Positions 22,179 through 33,901 of a DNA stretch of 64,000 bases are shown piece by piece. A model generated the notes under the pieces. The model saw nothing but the letters and a program-made list of their open reading frames with translations, ran no database searches and was not told where the DNA came from. The DNA lies in the NCBI RefSeq assembly GCF_029407905.1, contig NC_073632.1:56964964-57028963 (forward strand). Reading direction: 5' to 3'. The DNA is from Bubalus kerabau. Its lineage: Eukaryota; Chordata; Mammalia; Artiodactyla; Bovidae. Position 1 is the first letter of the stretch; every line of letters starts with the position of its first letter. Position numbers and translations under genes: made by a program.

Positions 22179-23803
22179 TCTTAGAAGATATTAAGAAGAG
22201 ATGGCAAGAATACACAGAAGAACTGTACAAAAAAGATCTTCACGACCCAGATAATCAAAATGGTGTGATCACTCACCTAGAGCCAGACATCCTGGAATGT
22301 GAAGTCAAGTGGCCTTAGAAAGCATCACTATGAACAAAGCTAGTGGAGGTGATGGAATTTCAGTTGAGCTATTCCAAATCCTGAAAGATGATGCTGTGAA
22401 AATGCTGCACTCAATATGCCAGCAAGTTTGGAGAACTCAGCAGTGGCCACAGGACTGGAAAAGGTCAGTTTTCATTCCAATCCCAAAGAAAGGCAATGCC
22501 AAAGAATGCTCAAACTACTGCACAATTGCACTCATCTCACATGCTAGTAAAGTAATGCTCAAAATTCTCCAAGCCAGACTTCAGCAATACATGAACCGTG
22601 AACTTCCTGATATTCAAGCTGGTTTTAGAAAAGGCAGAGGAACCAGAGATCAAATTGCCAACATATGCTGGATAATAGAAAAAGCAAGAGAGTCCCAGAA
22701 AAACATCTATTTCTGCTTTATTGACTATGCCAAAGCCTTTGACTGTGTGGATCACAATAAGCTGTGGAAAATTCTTCAAGAGATGGGAATACCAGACTAC
22801 CTGATCTGCCTCTTGAGAAATTTGTATGCAGGTCAGGAAGCAACAGTTAGAACTGGACATGGAACAACAGACTGGTTCCAAATAGGAAAAGGAGTACATC
22901 AAGGCTGTATATTGTCACCCTGCTTATTTAACTTCTATGCAGAGTACATCATGAGAAACACTGGGCTGGAAGAAGCACAAGCTGGAATCAAGATTGCCGG
23001 GAGAAATATCAATAACCTCAGATATGCAGATGACACCACACTTATGGCAGAAAGGGAAGAGGAACTAAAAAGTCTCTTGATGAAAGTGAAAGTGGAGAGT
23101 GAAAAAGTTGGCTTAAAGCTCAACATTCAGAAAATGAAGATCATGGCATCCGGTCCCACCACTTCATGGGAAATAGATGGGGAAACAGTGTCAGACTTTA
23201 TTTTTCTGGGCTCCAAAATCACTACAGATTGTGACTGCAGCCATGAAATTAAAAGATGCTTACTCCTTGGAAGGAAAGTTATGACCAACCTAGATAGCAT
23301 ATTCAAAAGCAGAGACATTACTTTGCCAACAAGGTCCGTCTAGTCAAGGCTATGGTTTTTCCTGTGGTCATGTATGGATGTGAGAGTTGGACTGTGAAGA
23401 AGGCTGAGCACCAAAGAATTGATGCTTTTGAAGTGTGGTGTTGGAGAAGACTCTTGAGAGTCCCTTGGACTGCAAGGAGATCCAACGAGTCCATTCTGAA
23501 GGAGATCAGCCCTGGGATTTCTTTGGAAGGAATGATGCTAAAGCTGAAACTCCAGTACTTTGGCCACCTCATGCGAAGAGTTGATTCATTGGAAAAGACC
23601 CTAATGCTGGGAGGGATTGGGGGCAGGAGGAGAAAGGGACAACAGAGGATGAGATGGCTGGATGGCATCACTGACTCGATGGATGTGAGTCTGAGTGAAC
23701 TCCGGGAGTTGGTGATGGACAGGGAGGCCTGGCGTGCTGCGATTCATGGGGTCACAAAGAGTCGGACATGACTGAGCAACTGATCTGATCTGATCTGATC
23801 TGA
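22179..23803 (+). mobile_element. BovB LINE, 5'-truncated, with long intact RT frame
   Basis: Forward copy of about 1.6 kb. The frame 22309-23343 (344 codons) holds the reverse transcriptase palm: K-A-F-D-C-V-D, a G-x-x-Q-G-C-I-L-S-P motif, and a canonical Y-A-D-D at about 23023-23034. After one frameshift near 23340 the C-terminal domain is open at 23352-23771. The endonuclease is missing. The tail is (tgatc)n rather than (tgaac)n, a sequence variant of the 3' terminal repeat. It is among the least decayed frames in this window. Confidence 0.9.
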
Positions 23804-24333
23804 AATCTCTGTGTCAGGCATTCTGTTATTACTTGTGGATACATCATAAAACAAAAAACAGAAACTATAACTGCTTATAAATGACTCAGTTAGTCATTTT
23901 TAGACTTTATGCTACTATCAGCAGCTGCTTGGACTTTAAATTCAACATGTCTTTTTCCCCAAGGATTAACCCTACAAATAAACTTTATATGACTTTGCAG
24001 ATGAAAGGGTTTTATAAATAAATTACAGCTATTCTTATATGCCTAGTTCAATTTTCACTATTTTCACAAGGTTTTGTGCAGAACAAAAACGTTCTGCAGC
24101 CAGGAATGGCCTACCTTTACTTTAAATTCCTTTTGTACTCATAAAGTAAGTATCATACAACTCAGGATGTAATTGTTTCTGAATAGTCTTGAGTATTAAA
24201 TTCGTCTTCTACCCAAACTGTAAATTCTTCTAAGTTCCTTGAGACTAGAGATCATATCACATTTTTTCTTTGGGACGTTTCACACTGCTCAGTGAAGTAT
24301 GGGTTTTGTGATATATGCTTAATTACTTGAGGG
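23804..24333. other. AT-rich intergenic DNA
   Basis: No gene or recognised repeat on either strand. Confidence 0.5.
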
Positions 24334-25430
24334 TTCAGCTCAGTTCAGTTCAGTCACTCAGTTGTGTCCAACTCTTTGCTACCCCATGGACTGCAGCATG
24401 CCACACCTACCTGTCCATCACCAACTACCGGCGTTTACTCAACTCATATCCATTGAGTCGGTGATGTCATCCAACCGTCTCATCCTCTGTTGTCCCCTTC
24501 TCTTCCTGCCTTCAATCTTTCCAAGCATCAGGGTCTTTTCAAATGAGTCAGCTTTTTGCATCAGGTGGCCAAAGTATTGGAGTTTCAGCTTCAGCATCAG
24601 TCCTTCCAATGAATATTCAGGACTGATTTCCTTTAGGATGGACTGGCTGGATCTACTTGGAGTCCAAGAGCTCTCTAGAGTCTCCTCCAACACCATAGTT
24701 CCAAAGCATCAAATATTCGGTGCTCAGCTTTCTTTATAGTCCAACAGTTACATCCATACATGACTACTGGAAAAAACATAGCTCTGACCAGACAGACCTT
24801 CATTGGCAAAGTAACGTCTCTGCTTTTTAATATGTTGTCTAGGTTGGTCATAGCTTTTCTTCCGAGGAGCAAGCATCTTTTAATTTCATAGATGCAGTCA
24901 TCATCTGCAGTGATTTTGAAGACCAAAAAGTAAAGTCTGTCACTGTTTCCACTGTTTCCCCATCTTTTTGCCATAAAGTGATGTGACCAGATTCCATGAT
25001 GTTAGTTTTCCGAACATTGAGTTTTAATCCAACTTTTTCACTCTCCTCTCACTTTCAAGAGGCTCTTTAGTTCTTCTTCACTTTCTGCCATGAGGGTGGT
25101 GTCATCTGCATCTCTGAGGTTATTGATATTTCTCCTGGCAATCTTGATTACAGCTTGTGCTCCATCTTGCCCAGTGTTTCTCATGATGTACTCTTAATAT
25201 AAGTTAAATAAGCAGGGTGACAATACACAGCCTTGACATACTCCTTTTCCTATTTGCAACCAGTCTGTTGTTCCATGTCCAGTTCTAACTGTTGCTTCCT
25301 GACCTGCATATAGGTTTCTCAAGAGGCAGGTCAAGTGGTCTGGTATTCCCATCTCTTTAAGAATTTTCCACAGTTTATTGTGATCCACACAGTCAAAGGC
25401 CTTGGCATAGTCAATAAGCAGAATTAGAAT
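24334..25430 (-). mobile_element. BovB LINE, 5'-truncated
   Basis: Minus-strand copy with tail repeats at the left. The frames 24439-24696, 24675-24974 and 25194-25445 correspond to the C-terminal domain and the reverse transcriptase palm. The catalytic site reads D-A-D-D (sequence around 25105). Truncation falls at the F-I-D-Y-A-K-A-F-D motif. It is a separate insertion from the inverted element at 25521. Confidence 0.85.
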
Positions 25431-25520
25431 GAACTTGTACTTCAAGAAGTAGAAGTACGTGTGGTAGAATGAATGAAAACTTCACTTTGACCATATTAAA
25501 CATGCTTAAGAATAGTTTAA

Positions 25521-26640
25521 TTTAGGTCATACCTGAATGGTCTAGTGGTTTTCCCTACTTTCTTCAACTTAAGTCTGAATTTGGCAATAAGGAGTTCATG
25601 GTCTGAGCCACAGTCAGCTCCTGGTCTTGTTTTTGCTGACTGTATAGAGCTTCTCCATCTTTGGCTGCAAAGAATATAATCAATCTGATTTTGGTGTTGA
25701 CCATCTGGTGATGCCCATGTGTAGAGTCTTCTCTTGTGTTGTTGGAAGAGGGTGTTTGTTATGACCAGTGCATTCTCTTGGCAAAACTCTATTAGCCTTC
25801 ATCTTGCTTCATTCTGTATTCCAAGGCCAAATTTGCCTGTTACTCCAGGTGTTTCTTGACTTCCTACTTTTGCATTCCAGTCCCCTATAATGAAAAGGAC
25901 ATCTTTTTTGGGTGTTAGTTCTAAAAGGTCTTGTAGGTTTTCATAGAACCGTTCAACTTTATCTTCTTCAGCATTACTGGTTGGGGCATAGGCTTGAATC
26001 ACCATGATATTGAATAGTTTGCCTTGGAAACGAACAGAGATCATTCTGTTGTTTTTGAGATTGCATCCAAGTACTGCATTTAGACTCTTTTGTTGACATT
26101 GGTGGCTACTCCATTTCTTCTAAGGGATTCCTGCCCACAGTAGTAGATATAATGGTCATCTGAGTTAAATTCACCCATTCCAGTCTATTTTAGTTTGCTG
26201 ATTCCTAGAATGTTGACATTCACTCTTGCCATCTCCTGTTTGACCACTTCCAATTTGCCTTGATTCATGGATCTGACATTCCAGGTTCCTATGCAATATT
26301 GCTCTTTACAGCATCGGACCTTACTTCCATCACCAGTCACATCCACAGCTGTGTATTGTTTTTGCTTTGGTTCCTTCCTTTCATTCTTTCTGGAGTGATT
26401 TCTCCACTGATCTCCTGTAGCATATTGGGCACCTACTGACCTGGGGAGTTCCTCTTTCAGTATCCTATCATTTTGCCTTTTCACACTGTTCATGGGGTTC
26501 TCAAGGCAAGAATACTGAAGTGGTTTGCAATTCCCTTCTCCAGTGGACCACATTCTGTCAGATCTCTCCACCATGACCCACCCATCTTGGGTGAACCAAC
26601 AAGGCATGGCTTAGTTTCATTGAGTTAGACAAGGCTGTGA
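25521..26640 (-). mobile_element. BovB 5' half, inverted part of a twin-primed insertion
   Basis: Minus-strand BovB 5' region. It contains the ORF start (26185-26607 on the minus strand, with the endonuclease motif W-N-V-R-S), the endonuclease at 25799-26044 (G-D-W-N-A-K-V-G) and the S-D-H region near 25590. The segment ends at 25521, at the linker position N-Q-I-P. The forward segment at 26641 resumes a few codons further along the same protein. One 13-bp target duplication (aagaatagtttaa at 25508-25520 and 28694-28706) encloses both parts, so this is one insertion. Confidence 0.9.
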
Positions 26641-28693
26641 TTATACAGTGGAAGTGAGAAATAGATTTAAGGGACTAGATATGATAGACAGAGTGCCTGA
26701 TGAACTATGGACGAACTATGGACAGAGGTTTGTGACATTGTACAGGAGACAGGGATCAAGACCATCCCCATGGAAAAGAAATGCAAAAAAGCAAAACAGC
26801 TGTCTGAGGAGGCCTTACAAATAGCTGTGAAAAGAAGAGAAGTGAAAAGCAAAGGAGATGAGGAAAGATATTCCCATTTGAATGCAGAGTTCCAAAGAAG
26901 AGCAAGAAGAGATAAGAAAGCCTTCCTCAGTGATCAATGCAAAGAACTAGAGGAAAACAACAGAATGGGAAAGACTAGAGATCTCTTCAAGAAAATTAGA
27001 GATACCAAGGGAACATTTCATGCAAAGAAGGGCTCGATAAAGGACAGATGTGGTATGGACCTAAGAGAAGCAGAAGATATTAAGAAGAGGTGGCAAGAAT
27101 ACACAGAAGAACTGTACAAAAAAAGATCTTCATGACCAAGATAATCACGACAGTGTGATCACTTACCTAGAGCCAGACATCCTGGAATGTGAAGTCAAGT
27201 GGGCCTTAGGAAGCATCACTACGAACAAAGCTAATGGAGGTGATAGAATTCCAGTTGAGCTATTCCAAATCCTGAAAGATGATGCTGTGAAAATGCTGCA
27301 CTCAATATGCCAGCAAATTTGGAAAACTCAGCAGTGGCCACAGCACTGGAAAAGGTCAGTTTTCATTCCAGTCCCAAAGAAAGGCAATGACAAAGAATGC
27401 TCAAACTACCACACAATTGCACTCATCTCACACGCTAATAAAGTAATGCTCAAAATTCTCCAAGCCAGGCTTCAGCAATATGTGAACCGTGAACTTCCAG
27501 ATGTTCAAGCTGGTTTTAGGAAAGGCAGAGGAACCAGAGATCAAATTGCCAACATCTGCTGGATCATCGAAAAAGCAAGAGAGTTCCAGACAAACATCTA
27601 TTTCTGCTTTATTAACTATGCCAAAGCCCTTGACTGTGTGGATCACAATAAACTGTGGAAAATTCTAAAAGAGATGGGAATACCAGACCACCTGACCTGC
27701 CTCTTGAGAAACCTATATGCAGGTCAGGAAGCAACAGTTAGAACTGGACATGGAACAACAGACTGGTTGCAAATAGGAAAAGGAGTATGTCACGGCTGTA
27801 TATTGTCACCCTGCTTGTTTAACTTATATGAAGAGTACATCATGAGAAATGCTGGACTGGAAGAAGCACAAGCTGGAATCAAGATTTCCAGGAGAAGTAT
27901 CAATAACCTCAGAGATGCAGATGACACCACCCTTATAGCAGAAAGTGAAGAGGAACTCAAAAGCCTCTTGATGAAAGTGAAAGAGGAGAGTGAAAAAATT
28001 GGCTTAAAGCTCAACATTCAGAAAACTAAGATCATGGCATCTGGTCCCATCACTTCATGGGAAATAGATGGGGAAATCGTGGAAACAGTGTCAGACTTTC
28101 TTTTTTTGGTCTCCAAAATCACTGCAGATGGTGATTGCAGCCATGAACTTAAAAGACACTTACTCCTTGGAAGGAAAGTTATGACCAACCTAGATAGCAT
28201 ATTCAAAAGCAAAGACATTACTTTGCCAACAAAGGTCTGTCTAGTCAAGGCTATGGTTTTTCCAGTAGTCATGTATGGATGTTAGAGTTGGACTATGAAG
28301 AAAGCTGAGTGCTGAAGAATTGATGCTTTTGAAGTGTGGTGTTAGAGAAGACTCTTGAGAGTCCCTTGGACTGCAAGGAGATCCAACCAGTCCATCCTAA
28401 AGAAGATCAGTCCTGGGTGTTCATTGGAAGGGCTGATACTGAGGCTGAAACTCCAGTACTTTGGCCACCTCATATGAAGCGTTGACTCATTGGAAAAGAC
28501 TCTGATGCTGGGAGGGATTGGGGGCAGGAGGAGAAGGGGACGACAGAGGATGAGATGGCTGAATGGCATCACTGACTTGATGGACATGAGTTTGGGTGAA
28601 CTCTGGGAGTTTTTGATGGATAGGGAGGCCTAGCGTGCTGCAATTCATGGGGTTGCAAAGAGTCGGACATGACTGAGCGACTGAACTGAACTG
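26641..28693 (+). mobile_element. BovB 3' half, sense part of a twin-primed insertion
   Basis: Forward BovB from the linker (V-E-V-R-N-R-F) to the 3' tail (tgaactgaactga). The frames are 26707-27135 (linker) and 27155-28285 (376 codons: reverse transcriptase palm and start of the C-terminal domain). The catalytic motif is D-A-D-D at about 27916-27927. A stop at 28283 and frameshifts end the frame. Together with 25521-26640 it makes a nearly complete element of about 3.17 kb. Confidence 0.92.
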
Positions 28694-28706
28694 AAGAATA
28701 GTTTAA

Positions 28707-29272
28707 ACTTCAGGAAAAACTGATCCTTAATGTAGTTACTAATCAGGATTTCATTTTCCCATTTTTTTTCACTAGCTCACTTTTTAAGTGCTAGAAAGAG
28801 ATAAAAGTTATTCCTGACATTCTATTCTGTTCTCTGTGGCTCAGTTCTGATAAGGGAAGAGAGCTTATTCTCATCTGTTTAATACAAGTATACTTGCTTT
28901 AATTGAGAAGGAAAAGCATTCTGGATGAAACATTTTTCTCCAAATATTTCTTACCTCCTGAATTTTCAATTTAGGACTGAGTCACCTGAAATAAAAACTA
29001 CATTTTACAGCTTCCCTTGCAACTAAGTAGGTCATGTGACTGTGAGTGACAAGTATACTTTCAGTTCCCAAAGGGATGTCATTGGGTTCCTTCTCTTCCT
29101 TTGGGCTGCTACTTGGAATATGAGTAGGAGTCCTCTTGCACTATTAAATGAGGACAACACCCTAGAAAGGGCAGAGTGATGAGAAGGTGCCTGCGTCCCT
29201 GGATGAAAACTGAGAAAGAAAGCTTAACAGTTTAGGATCACTCTTGCATTCTGTACATGAGGTATCTATTGT
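28707..29272. other. Intergenic DNA, possible old repeat
   Basis: No gene. The segment 28975-29215 ('cttcccttgcaactaagtaggtcatgtgac' and following) resembles an ancient DNA-transposon-derived repeat, but I cannot name it. Confidence 0.4.
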
Positions 29273-29480
29273 TTATTGTTGTTTAGTCCCTAAGTCATGT
29301 CTGACTCTTTGCGATCCTATGAACTGTAGCCCACCAGGCTCCTCTGTCCATGGCATTTCCCAGGCAAGAAAACTGGAGTTGGCTGCCATTTCCTTCTCTA
29401 GGGGATCTTCCTGACCCAGGGATCAAATCCATGTCTCCTTCATTGACAGTTGAATTCTCTACCACTGAACCACTTGGGTC
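29273..29480 (-). mobile_element. Bov-tA SINE
   Basis: Reverse copy with the tRNA-like head at the right (rather diverged, 'gagacccaagtggttcagtgg') and the Bov-A body. Confidence 0.8.
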
Positions 29481-29483
29481 TCA

Positions 29484-29716
29484 TCGTGCTGTGCTGTGTT
29501 TAGTTGCTTAATTGTGTCCAGCTCTTTACTGTACACAGCATGTACAGCCCATGCACTGTAGCCTGCCAGGCTCCTCTGTTCATGGGGATTCTCCAGGCAA
29601 GAATACTGGAGTGAGTTGTCATGCCCTCCTCCAGGGGATCTTCCCAATCCAGGGATCAAACCCAGGTCTCTTGCATTGCAGGTGGATTTTTTACCATCTG
29701 AGACACAGGGAAGCTC
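29484..29716 (-). mobile_element. Bov-tA SINE, second in tandem
   Basis: A second reverse copy begins within a few bases of the first, with its own tail ('gtgctgtgctgtg' at the left) and tRNA-like head at the right. Confidence 0.8.
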
Positions 29717-30300
29717 ATTATATATAGCTTAACCAATTTCCTACCTTATCAATGGGAATAATCATAGAATGGTAACAGTTGGCACAGAATAAATCTTCCC
29801 TTCCCACACAGTGCTTTCAGGAATAAATATGCTTCAGCCCCAAATTTTGGCTGGATCATTGGCTTGCATGAAAAAAACAGACCTAGCTTCTGTTATCAAA
29901 ACACTAATTAAAAATGTTTAGTTTTGGAGCTAAATACCCCTAATCATTTTCCCCTAAAACATATACTCACACTTATCATGGGGTGTCTCTTGGCATTTGG
30001 GCAACCAATTGGATATCAAGTTAAAGTAGCCAATAAGAACTGTGTGAATAGTAGTTCTCATTACATATTTTTATAGTGACTGAATAGTGTTGCTTTTTAA
30101 TATCTAACCTTGACTACATCCTTGAAATGGTGTTAACCCGGCATTTAGTAATATTTTATGAAAATTTAATGTATGTTATTATAAAGCAATTAAATATATT
30201 CATCTACCAAAGAATTCATAATTTTAAGGCTGCCAAAAGATGAATAACTTTCACTTTGCATATTCAAGTTTGAAATTTCTATAGCTATACATATCTCAAT
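29717..30300. other. AT-rich intergenic DNA
   Basis: No gene or clear repeat. Confidence 0.5.
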
Positions 30301-30529
30301 GTGCCTGTGTGCTAAGTTGCTTCAGTCATATCCGACTCTTTGTGACCCTATGGACTGTAGCCTGCCAGGCTCCTCTGTCCACAGCATTCCACAGGCAAGC
30401 ATTCTGGAGTGAGTTGCCATGCCCTCCTCCAGGGCATCTTCCCAACCCAGGGATTGAAATCATGTCTCTTTTGTCTCCTGTCTCTTTTGGCAGACAGGTT
30501 CTTTACCACTAGGGCCACCTGGGAAGTCC
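30301..30529 (-). mobile_element. Bov-tA SINE with 12-bp target duplication
   Basis: Complete reverse copy. The repeat acatatctcaat at 30289-30300 and 30530-30541 is perfect. A small internal duplication ('gtctcttttgtctcctgtctctttt', 30463-30488) lies in the tRNA-like region. Confidence 0.9.
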
Positions 30530-30577
30530 ACATATCTCAATACCTTAAATGTACTCCTATATATTCCAGGATTCTCT

Positions 30578-30738
30578 GTTGCTGCTGCTAAGTCGCTTCA
30601 GTCATGTCTGATCCTGTGCGATCCCATAGACGGCAGCCCACCAGGCTTCCCCATCCCTGGGATTCTCCAGGCAAGAACACTGGAGTGGGTTGCCATTTCC
30701 TTCTCCAATGCATGAAAGTGAAAAGTGAAAGTGAAGTC
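30578..30738 (-). mobile_element. Bov-A2 SINE, truncated
   Basis: Reverse copy with the (agc)n tail at the left (ttgctgctgctaag). It has one full monomer plus the linker 'gtgaaaagtgaaagtgaagt' and stops there. Confidence 0.85.
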
Positions 30739-31427
30739 GATCCTCTAGTTCTGTTCTATCTCACAGAAAAATGTCCTTCTACCAAAATTAAGTATAACCT
30801 CCCCCATGGTCTTCAGGGCATCTTTGTCTGCCTTCACTTAATTATCTCCTTCTTTGCTTATCTCTTTCTTGGAGGTTCCTTCCCTCCACCAATCCTTGCC
30901 TCTACTCTTCTATCTAAAAAACACACACAGACAAAAGTCTTTCTCAGACCCTAATATTTCTTCATGTATTGTGTTGACTTTTTAGGACAAAAACGATTAT
31001 CATCAAAGTTTTTATTTTCTCACTTCTCATTTACTCACTTAGATTTGCTATATGATTCCATCTTTTTACTAAAAATGCTTCCAATTCATCAGTCTCCTAA
31101 ATCTCCACAGACATTTACTCAGTGTATACTCTCCTTGACTTTGGAGCAGGAATTAACCTTGTTGATGACTTTTAAAAAGTAATAATTTTATATGTCTTTG
31201 CTTATCACTTATCTCTTTCACCACTCTTCTTCTTTGCTAGCTCTCTTCTCCCTCTCAATATTGGTATAATGGATACATTCTGAAATGACCCTTTTCCTGA
31301 TAATAATTTTTTTTGAATTTCCTTTAAGGAACTACCCCTGTCTACGTTTTATCATGGCACCATTTCATTTACTACACCTTCATTTATTTTCAAATCCCTT
31401 ATCTTACCAATGTAGGAGGTGTAAGAG
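30739..31427. other. Intergenic DNA without recognised features
   Basis: T- and C-rich sequence. The open frames at 30604-30954 and 30964-31182 are without familiar motifs and are judged to be chance. Confidence 0.45.
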
Positions 31428-31577
31428 ATATGGGTCCCTGGGTTGGGAAGATCCCCTGGAGGAGGGCATGGCAACCCACTCCAGTTTTCTTGCCTGGAGA
31501 ATGCAATGGACAGAGGAGCCTGGTGGGCTACAGTCCATTGGGTAGCAAAGAGTCAGACACGACTGAAGTGACTTGGT
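31428..31577 (+). mobile_element. Bov-tA SINE, truncated
   Basis: Forward copy from 'gggtccctgggttgggaaga' through 'gacacgactgaagtgac'. The tRNA-like head is partly missing. Confidence 0.8.
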
Positions 31578-32111
31578 ACACATGCGTCATCTGTTCTATT
31601 GAATGCCCCGTCTAGCACTCCTCCCCCGCCCCAGCATTTTCTCCACTAAGACCTTGCTCCTTGAACCCTTCTTCTTGATCCCATCTACATTGCTTTCTCT
31701 CTAGGCTTGATGCACAGCCCTCTTCAGTGATTTTTTCTTTGCCTTTGTCTAGGATTGATACACTTTTTCCAGAATTCCATGGTTTCCTCTTGGTTTTTGC
31801 CTTAATTTTGCTGGAATATATGGGAGATCACTTTCTAAAAGATCACACGGGGGGAAAGTATCCTGTAGTTCTGCATTCTTGCTGATTTGAAAATTACTTT
31901 TGCTCTTATAGTTCATTAATAATTTGAATGTGTACAGAGCTCTAGACTGAAAAATATCTACCATTTAAATTTTGTCTTTTAGATCCAATGCTGCTGAAGA
32001 GGTCTCATATTTATTCCTTTGTTAGTAAAATGTCTTTTATGTTTAGAAATTTTGCAGGTTTATTATTAGTATTTTTAGTTTTTATTTTTTTCCCCTCTTT
32101 TTACTCATTTA
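31578..32111. other. Intergenic DNA, possibly old repeat
   Basis: No gene. Part (31740-32040) reads like an old interspersed repeat, but no family was identified. Confidence 0.4.
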
Positions 32112-32257
32112 TTTTTGACCTTGTCAGGTTGTAGTTGCAGCACATGGGCTTAGTTGCTCTGTGGCATGTGGGATCTCAGGTGCCAGAGCAGGGATCAAAC
32201 CCACATCCCCTGCATTGGAAGGCAGATTCTTAAGCACTGAACTACCAGGGAAGTCTC
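32112..32257 (-). mobile_element. CHR-type SINE
   Basis: Reverse-strand head 'gagacttccctggtagttca', then 'ggttt' and 'gatccctgctctggcacc'. Confidence 0.8.
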
Positions 32258-33559
32258 TCCTAGTTTTTATTCTTGATTTTTTTCTTCAGTTAAAAGAAAT
32301 CTCTTTCTCTTCTACTGATTCAGGGTTAGTCAGTTGGATTGGCTTTCCACAACTCTTTAATTTTTCTCATATTTTCCGTTTATGTCTTTATATCTTATAG
32401 TCTAGATTTCCTTGATTTTTATCTCCAATACTTTCAGTGAATTTTATTATTTAAGTAGTCATGCTTTTAGTATTTCAGAACTCGATTTCATTCTTTGGTT
32501 GCTCTTTTTTTTCAGAGTACTTTGTATCTCACAGATCCAGTACATTCTGAAACTGGGGTACATAAAGTGGAGTGCTTTAAAAAAAATGTTCTTTTTTTTA
32601 TTTCCCGAATTTTAACTGCTTCCTTAGGTATTAGTTACTGTATCTGTTTTTCTTTGTCTTTCTCTTTCACAATGTTGATTTTCCTGATTTCCCTGTTGAT
32701 TCTTCATTGGATGTTCCTATATACAAACAGCTGGTCATTGATGTGGTTTTCCTTTGCTTTTAGTAAGTAGGGTTTCTTCTAGTTCTCTGTCTTGTGTGGA
32801 AATTCTGAATAATTAGCAAGGTTGAATAAGGAAGGGCCAGGGATGCCAGATATCAGGCTTCACTTGCTGACGGCGAGGCAAGTAACTGGTTTTCTGGATG
32901 GTGGCCCTGAATGCCAGAATGACAGTGGTTTTGCTCTGAGTTGTTAACATGAAAGTCCTCACATCTTCTCTGTAATTTGTACAATTAATTTGAAGGAGAT
33001 TTTGGGGTCTTTTGGTTTTTCTTTTTGTCTGCTGGTAGATGTGTCTTTGCCTGCTCTCTGTGTGCATGGATGAGAGAAGGAAATGTGTGTGGTGTTGATT
33101 CAATTGTACCATATTTAGAAGGTTATCTCCATTTTCAGCCCTTATTTTCACTTCTTCCCTGTGCCATGCCTCCAACCAACTCTTCTGTAGCATCTTCACT
33201 ATATTTTGAGAGGCAATGGCTTTGGGTGTTATTACTAGTAGCTCTGTGATCCAGGAAACTGTTGAAATTTCATTTAGTTTTCTCCCCTTTGCTACCTACT
33301 GTCCTCTCCTAACTTAAGCACATACATACAAACACATATCTTTATTCTTTGGTTTTTCTACTTCTACATTTTTATTTCAGTAATGTCTAGGATAGACTAG
33401 CTAGCAGATTACATGCCAAGTCAATCATCTTGAACAGAAACCCAAGAATAACTCTATATTTTATAAGCACCTATTTTGCCATTTGGGTAAAACATATTGC
33501 AGAATCCTCCTTAGCTTGGTCACAGGACCATCTCTACAACATTCTTTTTTTAAAAAAAA
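32258..33559. other. Intergenic DNA without recognised genes
   Basis: T-rich sequence. ORFs such as 32495-32770 and 32813-33199 (minus) lack family motifs. Old unclassified repeats are likely. Confidence 0.45.
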
Positions 33560-33901
33560 ATTATTTATTTATTTATTTTTGGCTGAGTTTTGTCTCCAAT
33601 GCTGTGGAGACTTTTCTCTAGTTGCAGAGAGTGGGGGCTACTCTCTGGTTGCAGTGCTTGGGCTTCTCATTGCAGTGGCTTTTCTTGTTGAGGGGCAGGG
33701 ATTCTAGGGCATGCAGGCTTCAATAGTTGCTGCACTTGAGCTCAGAAGTTGCAGTTTCCAAGCTCTAGAGCGCAGGCTGAAGAGTGGTGGCTCACGGGCT
33801 TAGTTTCTATGAGCCATGTGGGATCTTTCCAAATTCGGGATCAAACCCATGTCTCCTGCATTGGCAGGTGGATTGTTAACCACTGAACCACCAGGGAAGC
33901 C
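33560..33901 (-). mobile_element. Long CHR-type SINE
   Basis: Begins with a (ttat)n A-tail equivalent. The tRNA-like head is at the right (gggcttccctggtggttcag, with box B-like 'gggtttgatccc'). It has extended internal sequence ('gctctagagcgcaggctga'), so it is a longer CHR variant. Confidence 0.75.

Noticed and set aside
24334..28693. Head-to-head pair of two BovB elements
   Set aside because: The 13-base duplication encloses only 25521-28693, so the inverted pair is one twin-primed insertion; the copy at 24334-25430 is separate.
30900..30930. 'acacacacagac' and similar short repeats as CRISPR-like or regulatory arrays
   Set aside because: Short simple sequence in a mammalian genome; no spacers or regular unit.
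30604..30954. 116-codon ORF beginning in a SINE
   Set aside because: The first part is translated Bov-A2 sequence and the remainder lacks any recognisable coding character.
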